64,000 bases of DNA from Saururus chinensis (GCA_035235625.1 CP141145.1:28398563-28462562); one strand, 5' to 3'; positions 48,439 through 61,573 are shown, counted from the stretch's first letter. Numbers and translations: made by a program. The notes: generated by a model not told the origin, from the letters alone.

Positions 48439-49100
48439 TAGGGGTGTTCACAGATAGAGGGTTGTCAGTGTCTGCCCTAATCCGTATTATACTTTGTCCA
48501 AGTTCAACCGTTACGGACACGAGTGGACTTAGACAAATAATTCAACACCTAAATTTTTATCCTAATTCAAATTTTTTAATACTTTTGTAGTATATTAAAA
48601 CTGTCCTAATATGCTACATAGATACTAAATTCATGTTTTTAAGTTATCTAATACTTATGTAGTATGTTAAGATTATGTTAACATACTACATAAGTTTTGG
48701 ATTCATATTTTTAAGCTGTTTAGTACCTATGTAGCATGTAAGGACTATTCTAGCATGCTACATAAGTATTGAATTCATGTTTTTAAGTTGTCAAAAGTGC
48801 CTATGCAACATATTAGCATTGTCCTAAGATGCTACATAGGAACTAAATTCTATTTCTTTTAATAGTTAGCAATACTTACTACTATATTTAATGAAGTGTT
48901 AAGTAAGGGGGGCGGACGCAGACGTCCGTGGACACGGACAAGGGTATGTTCGTGTCCGTAGCTCCTAATTAGTACAGACAAAAAACTTGGTTTGTGTCTG
49001 CATCCATGTCTATCTCAGACAAAAAAAATTGTCTATTTTATATAAAAATTGACGCGGACATGAACAGACATACAGACAACAGACATCATGAACACCCCTA
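48439..49100. mobile_element. Intact hAT-type MITE
   Basis: Perfect 12-bp TIRs, TAGGGGTGTTCA at 48439-48450 and TGAACACCCCTA at 49089-49100, flanked by a perfect 8-bp target-site duplication ACTAAGCC (48431-48438 and 49101-49108). Eight-base duplications are diagnostic of hAT elements. 662 bp, no transposase. The interior holds a 72-bp tandem array (48577-48850). Confidence 0.93.
48577..48850. repeat. 72-bp tandem array inside the hAT MITE
   Basis: Four diverged units start near 48577, 48649, 48721 and 48794. Each contains a small palindrome of the form ATGTAGCAT..ATGCTACATA followed by ATTCATGTTTTTAAGTT. The split hAT copy at 25.2-25.7 kb carries the same units. Confidence 0.85.
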
Positions 49101-50253
49101 ACTAAGCCCAAGCCCAGTTGGCAACTAATAAATGACAGTGGCCAAGGAGTTGGAAGGCAACAACAAAAAGGGTCTTGGGTCCTAGGGTGAAGTCAACTTC
49201 CACTAAATAAAGAAATTTGTTGAAAATTTACCAAAATTTGTAGTAATCTCATGGTTCATCCTAAGCACTAATGTATATAATGTTTCCACCTCATGGCTAA
49301 GAAAACTAGTTCACCACGCCTCATGCATAACCCATGATAAGCCAGACCCACCAATTTTTCACAAAATTTTTAAATAATCTAAAAAAATCCTAATTATCCC
49401 AAATTATTAATAAAGTAAAGGCAAATAAAAATATAAAATTTATGGATCTTACATAAGTACTCATCCCCATAATGCACCCAATCAACCCATTTGAAATTTT
49501 TTTACTTTCAGTTACTCCCTCATTTAAAATCAAGTGAAAAGGAAAGTAGCAGTACCTGCACTTGAAAAGGACAATGTGAGAAGGGGATATTCGTCACCAT
49601 CATGCCCCTTTCCCACCACTTTCAGGGCAAGAAGGTCATTCTTCCACCCTTGTGTGAGAACCCTCCATATATCGTCTTCTTTTAAACCACAATCTTCAAA
49701 TGGTCTTCCCTACATTTCATCGTTGATTTTACTACAAGGTGGGGTTTCAAACTAAGGTTTCAGATGCATATTTTTATGCCAATTATATTTTCCCAAGAAA
49801 TATGGTACCGTTTTTGTTTGGCAAATGTATGTGATTTATTTTCTCATAAAAGCAAAATAAATTACCTTGAAATTTTAAGTTATATTAACAATACAAAATG
49901 TACCTTCATGGGAAAGTTCCCAAGGAGCACACTTATGCACAAATTGCTCACAAATTCTGATAATGACATTTTATAAAATTCAAGGCACATTAATTTCTCC
50001 TAATTTTAAAAAGGCATTCTAAGTGAAAATGCCCTTTCTTTCACCTCCAAAGTATTTCCAAAAATAACAGTAACACCTCCTAAGTGAGTATGCACCTCCT
50101 AAGTATGTATGCAAATGACAAATAATAATAGCCACACAGTCCATAGCAAACATGGTAATTTTGCTAATGTTTGAAAACATACCAACATAGGATTAAGAAA
50201 AACATCTCAAAGAAGGCCACTAATTTCATGCCCACTTGTTGGGGCGGGTCTTA
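49101..50253. other. Spacer
   Basis: No gene or classified element. The ORF at 49534-49755 has no domain. Confidence 0.5.
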
Positions 50254-50595
50254 GAGCATCTCTAACCGGAATGCCAAAACCCTTTGGCATCCCTAATTTC
50301 TGCAACTTGACAGCTGTAAGCGCCATTTACGATGAAGAAATAGTACCAAAGTGCCCCATTATGATTTTTGAGATGCCATTTTTAGCGTCTCTATTTGGAC
50401 ATGTTATTTGTATAATTTTTTTTTGTTATACTTATCTTCTCTATCTTGTACTCTATTTTTTTACTTAACTTTTTAATTCTCTTAATATTAAAATAAAAAA
50501 AATTAACATTCATAAATTTATATTTTGCGATATGCAAATGGGTCTCGATTTAGACCCTTAAGTGTTAACTTTCGAAGACCCCATTGAAGATGCTC
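50254..50595. mobile_element. Tourist/PIF-Harbinger-like MITE
   Basis: Ends GAGCATCTCTAACCGG and CATTGAAGATGCTC form inverted repeats (GAGCATCTYYAA). Flanked by a TTA duplication (50251-50253 and 50596-50598), the 3-bp target typical of PIF/Harbinger. 342 bp, non-coding. Confidence 0.85.
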
Positions 50596-50596
50596 T

Positions 50597-50693
50597 TATA
50601 CACTTAATTATTATGTGGGTCCCTAATTCCGTAAGCCTAGTTTACAAACACAATAAAACGTGCGTTTAGATGAGAACACACCAGAATATGAAT
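50597..50693. repeat. Direct repeat, copy 1, upstream of the PP2C gene
   Basis: Matches 50918-51016: GTGGGTCCCTAAT, CAAACACAATAAAA and GTGCGTT-AGATG-GAACACAC occur in the same order in both, with scattered changes. Confidence 0.8.
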
Positions 50694-50917
50694 ATGTGAA
50701 AGTAATTTTTATACTGTATGTTCAGCGTAAGCTGGGCATAAGGCAAAATAGACGGTGTACATGATAGCACATGTTAATATATATATTATTTATGCTAACG
50801 TGCACTAATATATACATCATCAATTTTTTTAAATTAAACGCCTTCCATTACATTCCTCACACTAAGTTCACACTTTTTACGGTACATAAAAAAATATTTC
50901 CCTATGCACTCTCGAGC

Positions 50918-51016
50918 TCTTATGCACCTAATTAATTATTACGTGGGTCCCTAATCCCCCGAGCCTCGTTCACAAACACAATAAAATGTGCGTTCAGATG
51001 GGAACACACGAGAACA
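50918..51016. repeat. Direct repeat, copy 2, upstream of the PP2C gene
   Basis: Second copy of the roughly 97-bp repeat at 50597-50693, about 320 bp apart. Confidence 0.8.
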
Positions 51017-52117
51017 TGCGGGGGGCAATCTACGCGCTACAAGCTTAGCAACCATCACTTGAGCCTCATCCAGGGCTTTCTGGCTTACGGACAAGCCTCC
51101 CCATCAAACCGCCGGACCAATCCAGTCATGGCGTACTAGGTGCCAACCTCACGTGCATTTGCTTCGCGGCCGGTCTCTTCTCAAACAAGCCCAGCCCTCC
51201 CAGTCAACAAATCCCAGCTATTAAACTGGAAAGTTAGGAGATTAGCTTAATCCTCTAATCTTAGCTCACCTTACTACAAGCCCATCCAAACATCCCATCA
51301 TCCCCCTGTGTTTAGTTAGCTACTTAGCTCCAGTAATTATCCTAATCCAGTAATCCCTTGGGCTTAAGATAGATAATTAAATCACATCAGCATGATAACT
51401 ACTTACTTAATTCAGAAACTAGGCCTTTGTAGCTAATTTTTTTGTATAATTTATATAATAAAGATGATGTTTATCAAGATACTGGGGGGGGGGGGAGAGA
51501 TGGAGGGGCGCCATGCAAATGGGAGAGAGGTGGGAACGGCGCCGATGACTGTGACGGCGGAGTGAATGCCCCCCACAAGCTGGAAAGCGGAGCTACCAGT
51601 CTTGGGTCGCGTATGGAGGATGAGAGGGATGTGTGGGGAGCGTGGTGAGGTGCGCGTTTGAGGTGGGGGGGTGTTGGGTCCGGAATCGCTCCTACAAGTG
51701 GCAGATCTTTTCCCTTCCTCTTGGTTCTCCTCGGCTGCTGGATTCGGCCTCTGCTGCCTGATTTTTTCTTCCCTGATCTGCTGCTGGGTACTCTGTTTCG
51801 TGCTCTTTTGGGCCTTTGGCCTCTGTTCCCTGTCAGGGAGGGTTTTCGGTTTTGACTTTGTCTGCTCCCTCTGCATATTGCGGTACTGGTCCTGGCGTTT
51901 TGATCTGGGTGGTTTACAGGTTGAGTTGGAGCAAAGGAAAACAGAGAATTAAAGAAGGATCGTACAAATTTGAGACTTTGAGTTGTGTCCTTGTAGCAGC
52001 CACTTGTGTACTTGGTTGGGTCTCATCTTTATCATTGGAGGCTTTGGTTTAGACGACTTGCTGATCGATCTGTGCGTACGGGTTTTAGTTCATGCTTTCT
52101 GTTTGCACTGTTTGCAG
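51017..52117 (+). promoter_or_regulatory. Promoter and first leader part of the PP2C gene
   Basis: No coding gene. From about 51680 the sequence becomes pyrimidine- and GC-richer (CTTTTCCCTTCCTCTTGG, CTGCTGCCTG), as in a transcribed 5' UTR. A G-run lies at 51484-51495. The transcription start cannot be fixed by eye. Confidence 0.5.
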
Positions 52118-52174
52118 GCAGTTGATACTGAAAGAGTATTTAGAAACTCAATTTAAAGATTTGTGATAGAACAG
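52118..52174 (+). other. Probable non-coding leader exon of the PP2C gene
   Basis: Flanked by an acceptor (TTTGCAG, ending 52117) and a donor (ACAG|GTGAGA). A further acceptor (GGCAG, ending 52312) lies before the coding exon. The same exon-like segment is duplicated at 31.6 kb, and the exon itself is well conserved between the two copies. Confidence 0.6.
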
Positions 52175-52435
52175 GTGAGACTTTTGTTTCGACGAGCATA
52201 TTTCCTGTAAGCCAACTGTTTAGTTTTGGGTCGATGATCAAAAGAGGAAATGATTTTCTGTTTTTGGAACAAGTTCAGCGTTTTTGGGTCTAATTACCTG
52301 AATATGTGGCAGGAAGAGAAGGGAAAAGGTGGGATCTTTGTTTAGGCAGATCAGTTGGATCCTTCAACGGAAGACAGGGGATCAATTTGCGCTGCAATCC
52401 TGGATTGCCTACTATATATCATCAGGGCCCTCAGG

Positions 52436-55400
52436 ATGGGGTCCTGCCTGTCCCTTGACGGGGAAATTTCTCCTTCGTTTTCCCCGTTACCAGCGTCTGG
52501 AAGGGGCCAAAGGTCCAGAAGGAGCTCTCGGAGGAGGCGTAGTGGGGTGTACTCGTTTGATTCCAAAGAAGAGGAGCAGCTGCGCAAAGTACCCGGGAGA
52601 ACGTTTTTGAATGGGTCGAGCAGTGTGGCCTCGCTTTTCACCCGACAGGGAAAAAAGGGGATTAATCAGGACGCCATGATTGTTTGGGAGGTTTGTTCTT
52701 TTCTCGTGCGATACAGTAAAAAAAAATTGTCTTTTTTTCTTTTGTTGGCTGTATGATAACGTCCTATTCAGCAATACTTATCATGTATTCATTGAAACTA
52801 GAACGATTTTTAATTGGTTGATTGATAAATGATGATCGGAGTGGGCTCGGCTTTTCGGTTTAAGAGTCGTGTCTTGTTCTTAATTGCCGGAATTGCTGTC
52901 TATCTTTTTTAGTTTTTGGCCAAGAGTCCCTTGTTTGGTTCAACCCCCTTGATACTGAGATTACCATGCAAAAAGGAAAAAGAAGTCATTTGAAGTCTTT
53001 TAGCAGATGTTAGCGGGGATTTGTTTTTTCTTTTATCTGTTTTCTTTCACAGGCTTGCATAATTTTCAATAAAATATTTTGAAAGCTGGACGTCAAAATT
53101 CTGTGCCTTCTAACGTTGGATGCTTGACACAAAAAGCAACACGGGGAGCTTATTTGTTGCTTAAAATTTCTAATTCTAGTGATGTACTGGGCGAGTTTAA
53201 CATAAAAATTGCAAGTATTATGTGGGTGAGTGTTTTGTGGGAAGTGTGATTTCTTACTGTATCTGTTGACATGATACCTGTTTTTTCTGCCCGGTCTTTA
53301 GAATGCTTTATTTGCTTAGTTCACGAGGTTCTGATTTTCTAGGTGCAATACAATTGACAATGGTGCATTCCTTGCTATTCCTGTTTGTTTGTAACTTAAG
53401 AATTTACTAGAGATATCTTTCAACCATCCCCAGTATTGTTTTTATGTACCGCTTTATGCTTCAGTTTTTTCAATTTCCAATCAGCTAAGTTGAATTTATG
53501 ATCTTGAGTTAGGTATGCTTCACTTGAACCTCCTACCAATGCAGAAATTAAAAGAGTTTGTATTTACGAAAGGCTCTCTTAACTTGAATTATCGTCTTAT
53601 TTGCCAGAATTTTGCTTCAAGGACGGATACAATTTTTTGTGGTGTATTTGACGGCCATGGTCCCTCTGGTCACATTGTTGCAAGGAGAGTGAGGGATTTG
53701 CTCCCCTTAAGGCTGTGTGCCCATTGGGGTGTAAACATAAGCCATAATGATACAATGAGACAAAACAGCAGTGGTACAACAGGAAGTATGAACTCTGAAG
53801 AAGCTTGCTCATTTGTGGAAGTGGAGCCTTGGGCCTCTCCTGTTTTTGAAGAGCGGAACACACATCCAGAGATTTTTCTTACACTTAAAGAATCATTTTT
53901 AAAGGCTTTCAAAATTATGGACAAGGAGTTGCAGGTCAACCTAAATATTGATTGCTTTTACAGTGGGACAACTGCAGTTACCTTAGTCAAGCAGGTATCA
54001 ATCGGTTTCTCAATTTTTTTGTCTATACAATATGATTCTTGATACCTACATTGCATGATTTTTTTGGTGTTTTATAGGGCCAGGATCTTGTAATTGGAAA
54101 TATTGGTGATTCAAGAGCTGTGCTGGGTACGAGAGGCAACAATGATTCCTTGATTGCAGTCCAATTGACAGAGGACCTAAAACCAAGTCTTCCTAGTGAG
54201 TCTCGTATATCCCATAAAATGCGCACACTTGTTTTGTTGTCTGTATATATTTTGAAGTTTTTACGCTCAGTGATAAGTTTTACCAGTTATATTTATCCAT
54301 TATTACTTCGTTGCAAATGATTGTGGAACTTGGGCGTTATCTTAGCCTAAATATTTCTTTTTTGTCATTCGCATTAACATCTGATGGAATTCCAGATTTT
54401 AGAAAACTCAGTAATCTGTTATTTAAAAGAGGCCTTAGACGTTCGCCGTATGTGAATGAATTATGGACTTTATTAACTAATTTATGGTCTTTTAGACCAT
54501 GAAAAAAAAAGAATGAGAAGGTGTTTCATTTGATTTCCATTATCTGATGGTTTTGTTCTTTTTTACAGGAGAGGCTGAAAGAATAAGAAGATGTAAAGGG
54601 CGTGTTTTTGCACTTCAGGATGAGCCAGAAGTGACTCGTGTTTGGTTGCCTGATACCAACTTGCCTGGGCTGGCAATGGCAAGGGCATTTGGTGATTTCT
54701 GCCTCAAAAATTTTGGGTTGATTTCTGTTCCTGAAGTTCATTATCATCGGCTTACTGAAAAGGATGAGTTCATCGTATTGGCCACAGATGGGGTATGTCT
54801 GCTGCCAGAATGCCTACTTACTCTGATGCCATATAGTGATAATATGTTACTTTTTATGATCATATAATCTAGTGCGGTGATTAATTGAAGAACTTAATTA
54901 TTTATTTATCTGTGTCATTATAAAGTACATCTGTTTGCATTGGAAATATTTGTTTTTTTTTCGTTTCTCTGTTCATTTGTTTGGTTTTATATGGGAAAAA
55001 AAATTAATATGTAGCTTTCGTGTAGCACATGATGACCTAGTTAACCTATTCCATATTTGACATTTTACTTGCCAACTAATTGAATTTTGCATTTAAATAT
55101 GCTTATGCAGCTATGTGGCAAATTATCTTTGTTAACTTTAGAATTTGGTCTTCATTAACCAAGCATATAAAGAATGTTCTATAGTGAAGAAAGTGGGAGG
55201 AAACCCTGCAAATTTGAGGTTGCCATTTGGGAGAGGTTTAAATTTCAAAAACACAACCGATCAGAAAAAATTAAAATAAAAGATAGCATTTGCATTGAAG
55301 AAACCTCTGGTCAAGATTATCAACAATTTGAATTATCACATGTGGATACAACCTGTTCTGGATTACTATAAAGCCTATTCTGAATCAGCTTATAAAGTTG

Positions 55401-56087
55401 AATTTCCTTCCGCCTATTAATTTCATTTGTGACTAGTCTGAATGGGCTGGGACTCAAGGCAAATCTGTTGAGTTCAGATGTAAATTGTACAGCATGAATG
55501 GCATGTTAGAGCATGTACACTTTAGCATGCATTCCGCAGAATTCTAACTAGTTTCCGTGAGATGTTTGGGTATAATTTTCATATCGAACTCCTTTGTTTG
55601 GCAGATATGGGATGTCCTCTCGAACAAAGAAGTTGTGGATATAGTTGCCTCTGCTCCGGCTAGGTCTGTGGCTGCTAGGGCTTTAGTTGAGTCTGCAATC
55701 AAAGCCTGGAAATATAAATATCCTACGTCCAAGATTGACGACTGTGCAGTTGTCTGTCTATTTTTGGACATGAGTTCAGACAACTACTCTACTGCCACTG
55801 CCAAAGCAAAAGAACAGCATTCCATAGAAACAGTCAATGTTGACAATTGTGAAAAACCACTGAGCAATGGGTCAGCAACCCTACTAGAAGAGTCAGAAAT
55901 TAGCCTCCAAAGTGACAGCCAGATTGATGAAGATCAATATAGTGATGAATCCAATAGCAGAGAGGAGTGGCTGGCTTTGGAAGGGGTCTCACGTGCAAAC
56001 ACCCTTCTGACTCTCCCAAGGGCAGTTGCAACACAAGATGACAAAGCATCCAGGAATGATCATATCCTAAGTAGGCAAGTGAAATAA
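52436..56087 (+). CDS. Protein phosphatase 2C, clade-E-like, probably N-myristoylated
   Basis: Five coding exons, 52436-52690, 53608-53994, 54078-54195, 54569-54792, 55605-56087, join in frame to 488 aa. The start MGSCLS was chosen over an upstream in-frame ATG (52355) because it is the usual N-terminus of this PP2C group and a myristoylation/palmitoylation site. Metal-dependent phosphatase motifs appear in order: VFDGHGPSGH (D100), SGTTAV (about 204-209), NIGDSRAVL (D225), LAMARAFGD (D296), LATDGIWD (D327) and DDCAVV (D373/D374). All metal-binding Asp are present, so it should be an active Mg/Mn-dependent Ser/Thr phosphatase, probably membrane-attached. After the catalytic core there is an acidic, Ser-rich tail of about 100 residues with no known domain. 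It converges with the carboxypeptidase gene. Exact paralog not assigned. Confidence 0.93.
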
Positions 56088-56575
56088 TTATGTTGCGGAT
56101 ATTTTTGCTGTCATTACTGGTTTCTCTTATTATTTGTTTATTAATTTTCATTCTCTTCACTCAGAAAGCCATTGAAGTTGTTGTTTTTTGTTGAAAGCAC
56201 CGCACCCCGGCTTTATTATGTGTCCGGGTGCTTTCATTTTTAGTTCTCTTTCTGCTGCTTGGGTATCAATGGAAATGGAACTGGTGTTTTCTTGTAAAGT
56301 CCAATCTGTCTGGTAGATGAACGTCATACATTGTTATACAATTTGTGTATCTAATCTGTTTATAATAGAGATCATATCACCTGAAGTTTTTATTTGCATG
56401 CTTGTCATGAGAGAATAGCTTTATTCGTTTAGAATGAGAGGTGAGTCTAAGCAGCCAAATCAGAAATTTACCACTTCAGTAACCAGTGTTCAGTTTGTTG
56501 TACTAACCCTTAGTAACAATAATTATTTCCTTTGTTTCTTCTAATGTAAGCGAAACATGTATCAGTATTCATCCA
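56088..56575. other. Shared 3' intergenic region of the PP2C and carboxypeptidase genes
   Basis: 488 bp between convergent stop codons. Both 3' UTRs and poly(A) sites must lie here, and the transcripts may overlap. Small hairpin near 56196-56235 (AGCACC..CCGG..CCGGGTGCTTT). Confidence 0.7.
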
Positions 56576-59500
56576 TCAGACGGGTTTACCCGCCAACCAA
56601 CGCCCGTAAAAGGCCAATGATTCCCGTGGTTTGTATTCTGGAACTGTATGCCCTGCTCCCTGCAAAGCCCGTTTCAGAGATTAGATGAGCCTAGTTCTTC
56701 AGTTTTGTACCGGAAATACTTTGGGTACAAAATTTTAGTGGATATAATTTCCTTTCCAAAGTAAACAAAAAAATGTGTTTTAGAACTTTGGAGCTACCTT
56801 TATGGTGAGAAAGGTAAGGTCATGTGCGTAGCCTTGAGTATATCTGTCATCAAACCAAAACTGGATCATGCCCAACAGAACGTATAATTCTAAGAATTGT
56901 TTCCTTCGGAAAAAATAAAACGTCGTTTACTAGGACAGTGATATTCTTACAACAAAAAACACACAACAAACAAATGGCCCTACGTAAAGACCAATCAAAA
57001 CTCATGGACATAAAGTTGGCATGGGCTCACTTCTAAGGACGAATCAAATCAAAACTCGTGTAGGTTTTTGATGTTGAAATGTCCTTCTCCGTTTATTAAG
57101 TTCTACTGTTTAACTAATAACACCACTGAACCAAACAAATTACAAAGAACACCCTTGATGAAAATTCTTTTGTGATTACTGGTAAGTATGAAGAACTAAA
57201 ATGATCGTGTAACGCATAAACTCACCCAGCAACTTGTTCATCGACCCACCAGGGCCTCCATTCATCAGAGACTTCATATCCTAGTGATCTCGTCCATGCT
57301 TCACTGCCAGTAAATGGCACGCACATATCATGGTCACCACTGAAACAAATAAGGGGAAAACAAGGAATATCCTGTCAAAATTTTTTCTGTGCAACATAAA
57401 CAATTGTTTCTCCGTAAAAACAATGATATTTTAGTATATGTAATTTCAAGTTCCACATTGCTGCTCATCGTTTAGATGCACTTTGGACTGTTTTTTAGCT
57501 TTAAGAGGGAGATTTAACTTGGAAACGTGCATTAGTTCTTTACTATCAATATGTTATGATAAAAAAATTTATGCAAAGCATTTTCTTCTGTCTTTTCACC
57601 GTATTTTTCAGCATGCAAACTATTTGTAGAGTCCAGTGGCCGTTCAGGAATTTTTTTTTAAAAATGTATTCCTAACCAGCTAGCGTACCAAAATGCAAGA
57701 CAGTGGACATGTGGATGGGAAACTTGCGAACATGTTGGATCTAGTTCTCAAGTTTCTCTCTCACATCCTCAATGATGTGGCAATCTTCTCTTATTGGTTA
57801 CTAAGTTTTGGTCACGAAAACTAAGTCAAAATAGACAAGTCTAATTTTTTTATAAATAATTATATTATCACAATTTTGTTGTTGTAAAATGAGCACCAAA
57901 AATCTACTCAGCCTCCGGACTGAGAAAAGTAAAATACCCTATTGTTAGGTTAGTGACTCACCTTTTTCTGTCCAATCTGAGTATAGTTTTGTTGTAGAAA
58001 AAGTGAACTTAAGAATATCAGCTTAGTTGTTTCTTTGTTAGTTAGTCTGAATTTTTTTTTGATGTACCTATAAATAAGAGCACGGTATCCCTTCAACGTG
58101 AGCTCCTTGTGATAGGCCATCATACTTCCTGCATCATGGTCGAAAGTAATCCTACTTGTGCATAATACCCAAGGCCCAGCTACATTTGCCTGGTTCACGA
58201 AAGGGAGAGAAATCTATTAAACCAGTCTTAAGAAGATTTTTCTTTTTTAGTATATTATCTGAAGAAGATATCAAGGGTAAAGATTAGCTGTGTGACACAG
58301 CAGTCAGATACCGGTTGTGCATGGATTGCCCTCCTCACTGCCTCATTATTCAACCATGTTGTTGCAATTTTATCCTCCTGTGTTCAGTGAGCCAAAGTAG
58401 ATCATTAAAATCACCTAACAAACTGAAACAATAGCAGAACATTCTTCTCTATTTTAGCTTTTATTTGACTGCTTACTGTGCAAGGAACGCCCCGTAATTT
58501 CTGCACAAGCTCAGGCCAAGTGGGGACCCTTCCAGCAGTTACAGGGGCTCGCAGTGGCCAAGCACGACCAAACATTCTTTTCCTCACAGGAAGAGGCCTG
58601 TCTGTGGCACCCAGCTGGCTGAAGCTAGAAGGCAGCCTGCTGTTGTTATTCATGGCTTCCATGGTTGATGAATCATGGTAACAAGGCTCAAGGATGTCGT
58701 AGATATTCAGACCTTCAATTGCCTATAAGTAACACAAATTCAAATCGAAGTAAGCAGATTCGTCATTCTAAGAAAATTTATCTGTAATTTTAAGCTTTTA
58801 AAAAAAAAAGATGAGAGTACATGTTGGTTCAATTTGCCACCTTACCTGGTCAACCTTGTATAGTTTGGCTTCACAACTTGGATTGTTGGTATCAGCGTAA
58901 AAGATTCCTTTGCATGCAGAATCCACCTCCTGTGGTAGCCATTTCAAACCATGTTATGATATCAACATGTGGTTCATTAATAGCAAAAAGATTGCCTCAA
59001 ATTCAGATTGCTGACAGTTTAGCATCAGTAATGAGAGTACGAGGTAGTTTGAGTTAAATCAAGGCACTGCATAGTAACACAAAATTAGAGACATACCTCG
59101 TAGAGATCATTTGATATGAGACCCATTCCGTGTGCAAATGGCACGAGTGCATTTCCATCAAAATCTGGGTCAGTGACTCCATTTCCGATCATGTATCCCT
59201 GATTAGCAAACCAATATAAGGGAAATGTTCTGTTTTACTATTAGTACTATTACAGAAAAACACACATCATCGTCTAACCTTGAAATTAATGGTGGGCTTT
59301 GCACCAGCTTGAATCCCTGAAAAGATTTTGGATGAATCATCGAGAACTTTTAATGTTCAGAATCTGATTGAACGAATGACTAGAACTAGAACTAGAACAA
59401 ACCTTCCACAATTTTGGAAGCAAGAGTAGGCACATATACACCTGCATATGACTCCCCCGCAATGTAGAATGGATTTGATTGAAATTCTGGGTACATCTCT

Positions 59501-61573
59501 AACCACTACATAAAGCAAACAATGATAACAAAACAGAATATTATGTCAATGTATGTGCTAGAGAAGAAAGCAGATTGATCTTCCTAAAGAATTCTCCCCA
59601 CACCTTCAGGAGAAATGTGTGCGTATCAGAAGCTGTTTGGATGTCTCCAGTGTCGTAGTCTCCAGGATTGGTAGAGTATGAAAATCCTACACCAACTGGA
59701 GAATCCAAGTAGATAACGCTAGAAACCTGCAATAAAAAAAACAAAGAGAAAAGTTAAGACGCACCCAAAACAGAGAGGGGCTCCTATCGCATTGCATGCA
59801 AAACAGAGAGAGCGGGCAGGCACCTCCTCTGTTTTGCGCAATGCTGTTAAATCAAGATCCAATGGCGCGTGACGTGCCCGGGCATGTACTGAGAGCACAT
59901 AAACTGAACTCATAAGAAACTAACAATTTTAATTACCCAGAACCCATTTATTTAGTACTAGTATAGAATTTACCATGGTCCAACTATAAGGATTGAGATG
60001 CAACTGTGGAAGACTTTCAGGTGTCTTTCCGGCGGCAAAATTAAAGGGGCCTGCAGAATTGTATAAAAACCCAAAGCATTAAATAAATAAACTATAAGAT
60101 TCTGCTCATAGGAAGTACTCTTTCTGTCCTAAATTTTTAGTTACAATTGGTTTTTTAAAATAATTTAAAATAAGTTTATTTTGAAAAACTAAATGTAGCT
60201 ATTAATAAAAAAAAATTATCGAGGAAGTTAACGTAAAAATTAGTCTGGTTTATAGGAATCCAGCCAGCCAATGTTAGTATTGCTGTAGAGATGTTGCATA
60301 GACGAGAGAATGATAGAATTTTGGCAGTTAACATTGTGATTATTACAGGATAAAATGATTGAAAAGGATTTTGTTTTTGCTGGACGATTTAAAACGAAGT
60401 TGAATTGACAGACAAGAGACTTTTTTGCTTTAGACAGATATTTTGCTTCTACCTCATTCTTGACTAAAAAACTCCCCAAGTCATGCTAAAAATTCATGTA
60501 GTGACTTAGTTCTCTAAGATACTTTATTCAAAATTTATTTAATATAAAAATATTCTTACTTTTAACTAACTATAATATGATAAAAAAAAAACTTAAGATA
60601 AGGCTGATGCATCGTGCATCATAGGATAGAAATTTGACCACACATATTATTGTAGGGCTGGTAGGTGATTTAAACCTGCCTCCCTCCCTAGTAATGTGTC
60701 ATCTAAATCCCATGACACTTGATGCGAATGAGACCAAAACATACCTTGCTATATGCGTTGGACTCACTTTAACAGACTCAAGATAATATTATAATATATT
60801 ATAGATATTTGAAGAAAAAGAGTAACACTTATTTATTAATGTTAACTAAACTTTATGGAAATATATATTTCAAAGTCTCGTTTAATGAACTTTGGCTCAC
60901 ATACGCCAGTATGAGCCAAAAAAAGTTATGGAGCTGAGTCCGACTGTTAAATCGTTAAGAGTTTTAGAATTTCAGGAGCTGAACGTATATGAAGAGCTAA
61001 GAAGGCATATATGGGACAAAAATTTCGACCCCTTGTGAAAATGTTCGGGTACGCGGGTATTCTTGTCTTGTTAGCTTTCTACTGTCTGCAACCAGAAAAG
61101 TCTTTCATGGTAGCACTTTAATCTGTTGAACAGTTGAACACAACTTGAGAAGTGGACATTAGTAAAGCTCTGGCAGTAGGCATGAAGATTACCATGCTCA
61201 TAAACAAAGCCATCAAAGCTGGAGCAGCCAGGCCCGCCATTCAGCCACAGGACGACCGGGTCCCTGGCCGGGTCCCCTCTCGAGACGACGAAGTAATAGA
61301 AGAGGTTCTTGCTGCGCTGCTCATTGATGGTCACATATCTACATGACCCACGTTAGAAAATGGGCTCAGATCAGCCTCAGACCAGTAAGAGAAAGAAGAA
61401 GAGAAGCATTAACAGATGTGAGGGAGCTTAATCGATTACCCGGCGTAGTGTTTGGAAAGGAGTGTGTCATTGAAGCCGGGGAGATGGGTGACAAGAGCAC
61501 TTTCAGGTGCAGACTCTGAGAGACGATGGTGGAGAGCAAAGAGAAGCGTCAGAAGGAGGAGAACCCGGGCCAT
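56576..61573 (-). CDS. SCPL20: Serine carboxypeptidase-like protein, SCPL20 type (family S10)
   Basis: Fourteen exons, high to low: 61573-61440, 61338-61193, 60050-59974, 59726-59604, 59505-59403, 59316-59279, 59198-59097, 58929-58846, 58722-58477, 58377-58312, 58189-58068, 57339-57226, 56843-56798, 56659-56576. They join in frame to 494 aa. An N-terminal signal peptide ([16 protein letters not shown], about 21 residues) directs it to the secretory pathway or vacuole. Substrate and oxyanion region: [11 protein letters not shown] (about 75-85). Catalytic triad: Ser179 in GESYAG, Asp418 in GDHDMCVP, His471 in GAGHTVPE. All three are intact, so an active peptidase (or acyltransferase) is expected. 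Size and exon layout fit Arabidopsis SCPL20. Residues 281-351 (exon 9) form the variable linker. A TATA box lies 58 bp upstream. Intron 2 (1.1 kb) holds a MITE. Confidence 0.94.
60118..60222. mobile_element. Stowaway-like MITE in SCPL20-like intron 2
   Basis: Starts CTCTTTCTGTCCTAAATTTT and contains TTACAATTGG..AAATGTAGCTATTAAT, the same core as the element at 17719. The right end (ATCGAGGAAG) has decayed. Confidence 0.65.

Noticed and set aside
52351..52641. Minus-strand ORFs opposite PP2C exon 1
   Set aside because: Shadows of the PP2C coding exon, without domains.
60640..60740. Possible box-B motif (GGTTTAAATC on the minus strand) in SCPL20-like intron 2
   Set aside because: No matching box A at the right spacing and no defined ends, so a SINE or tRNA is not supported.
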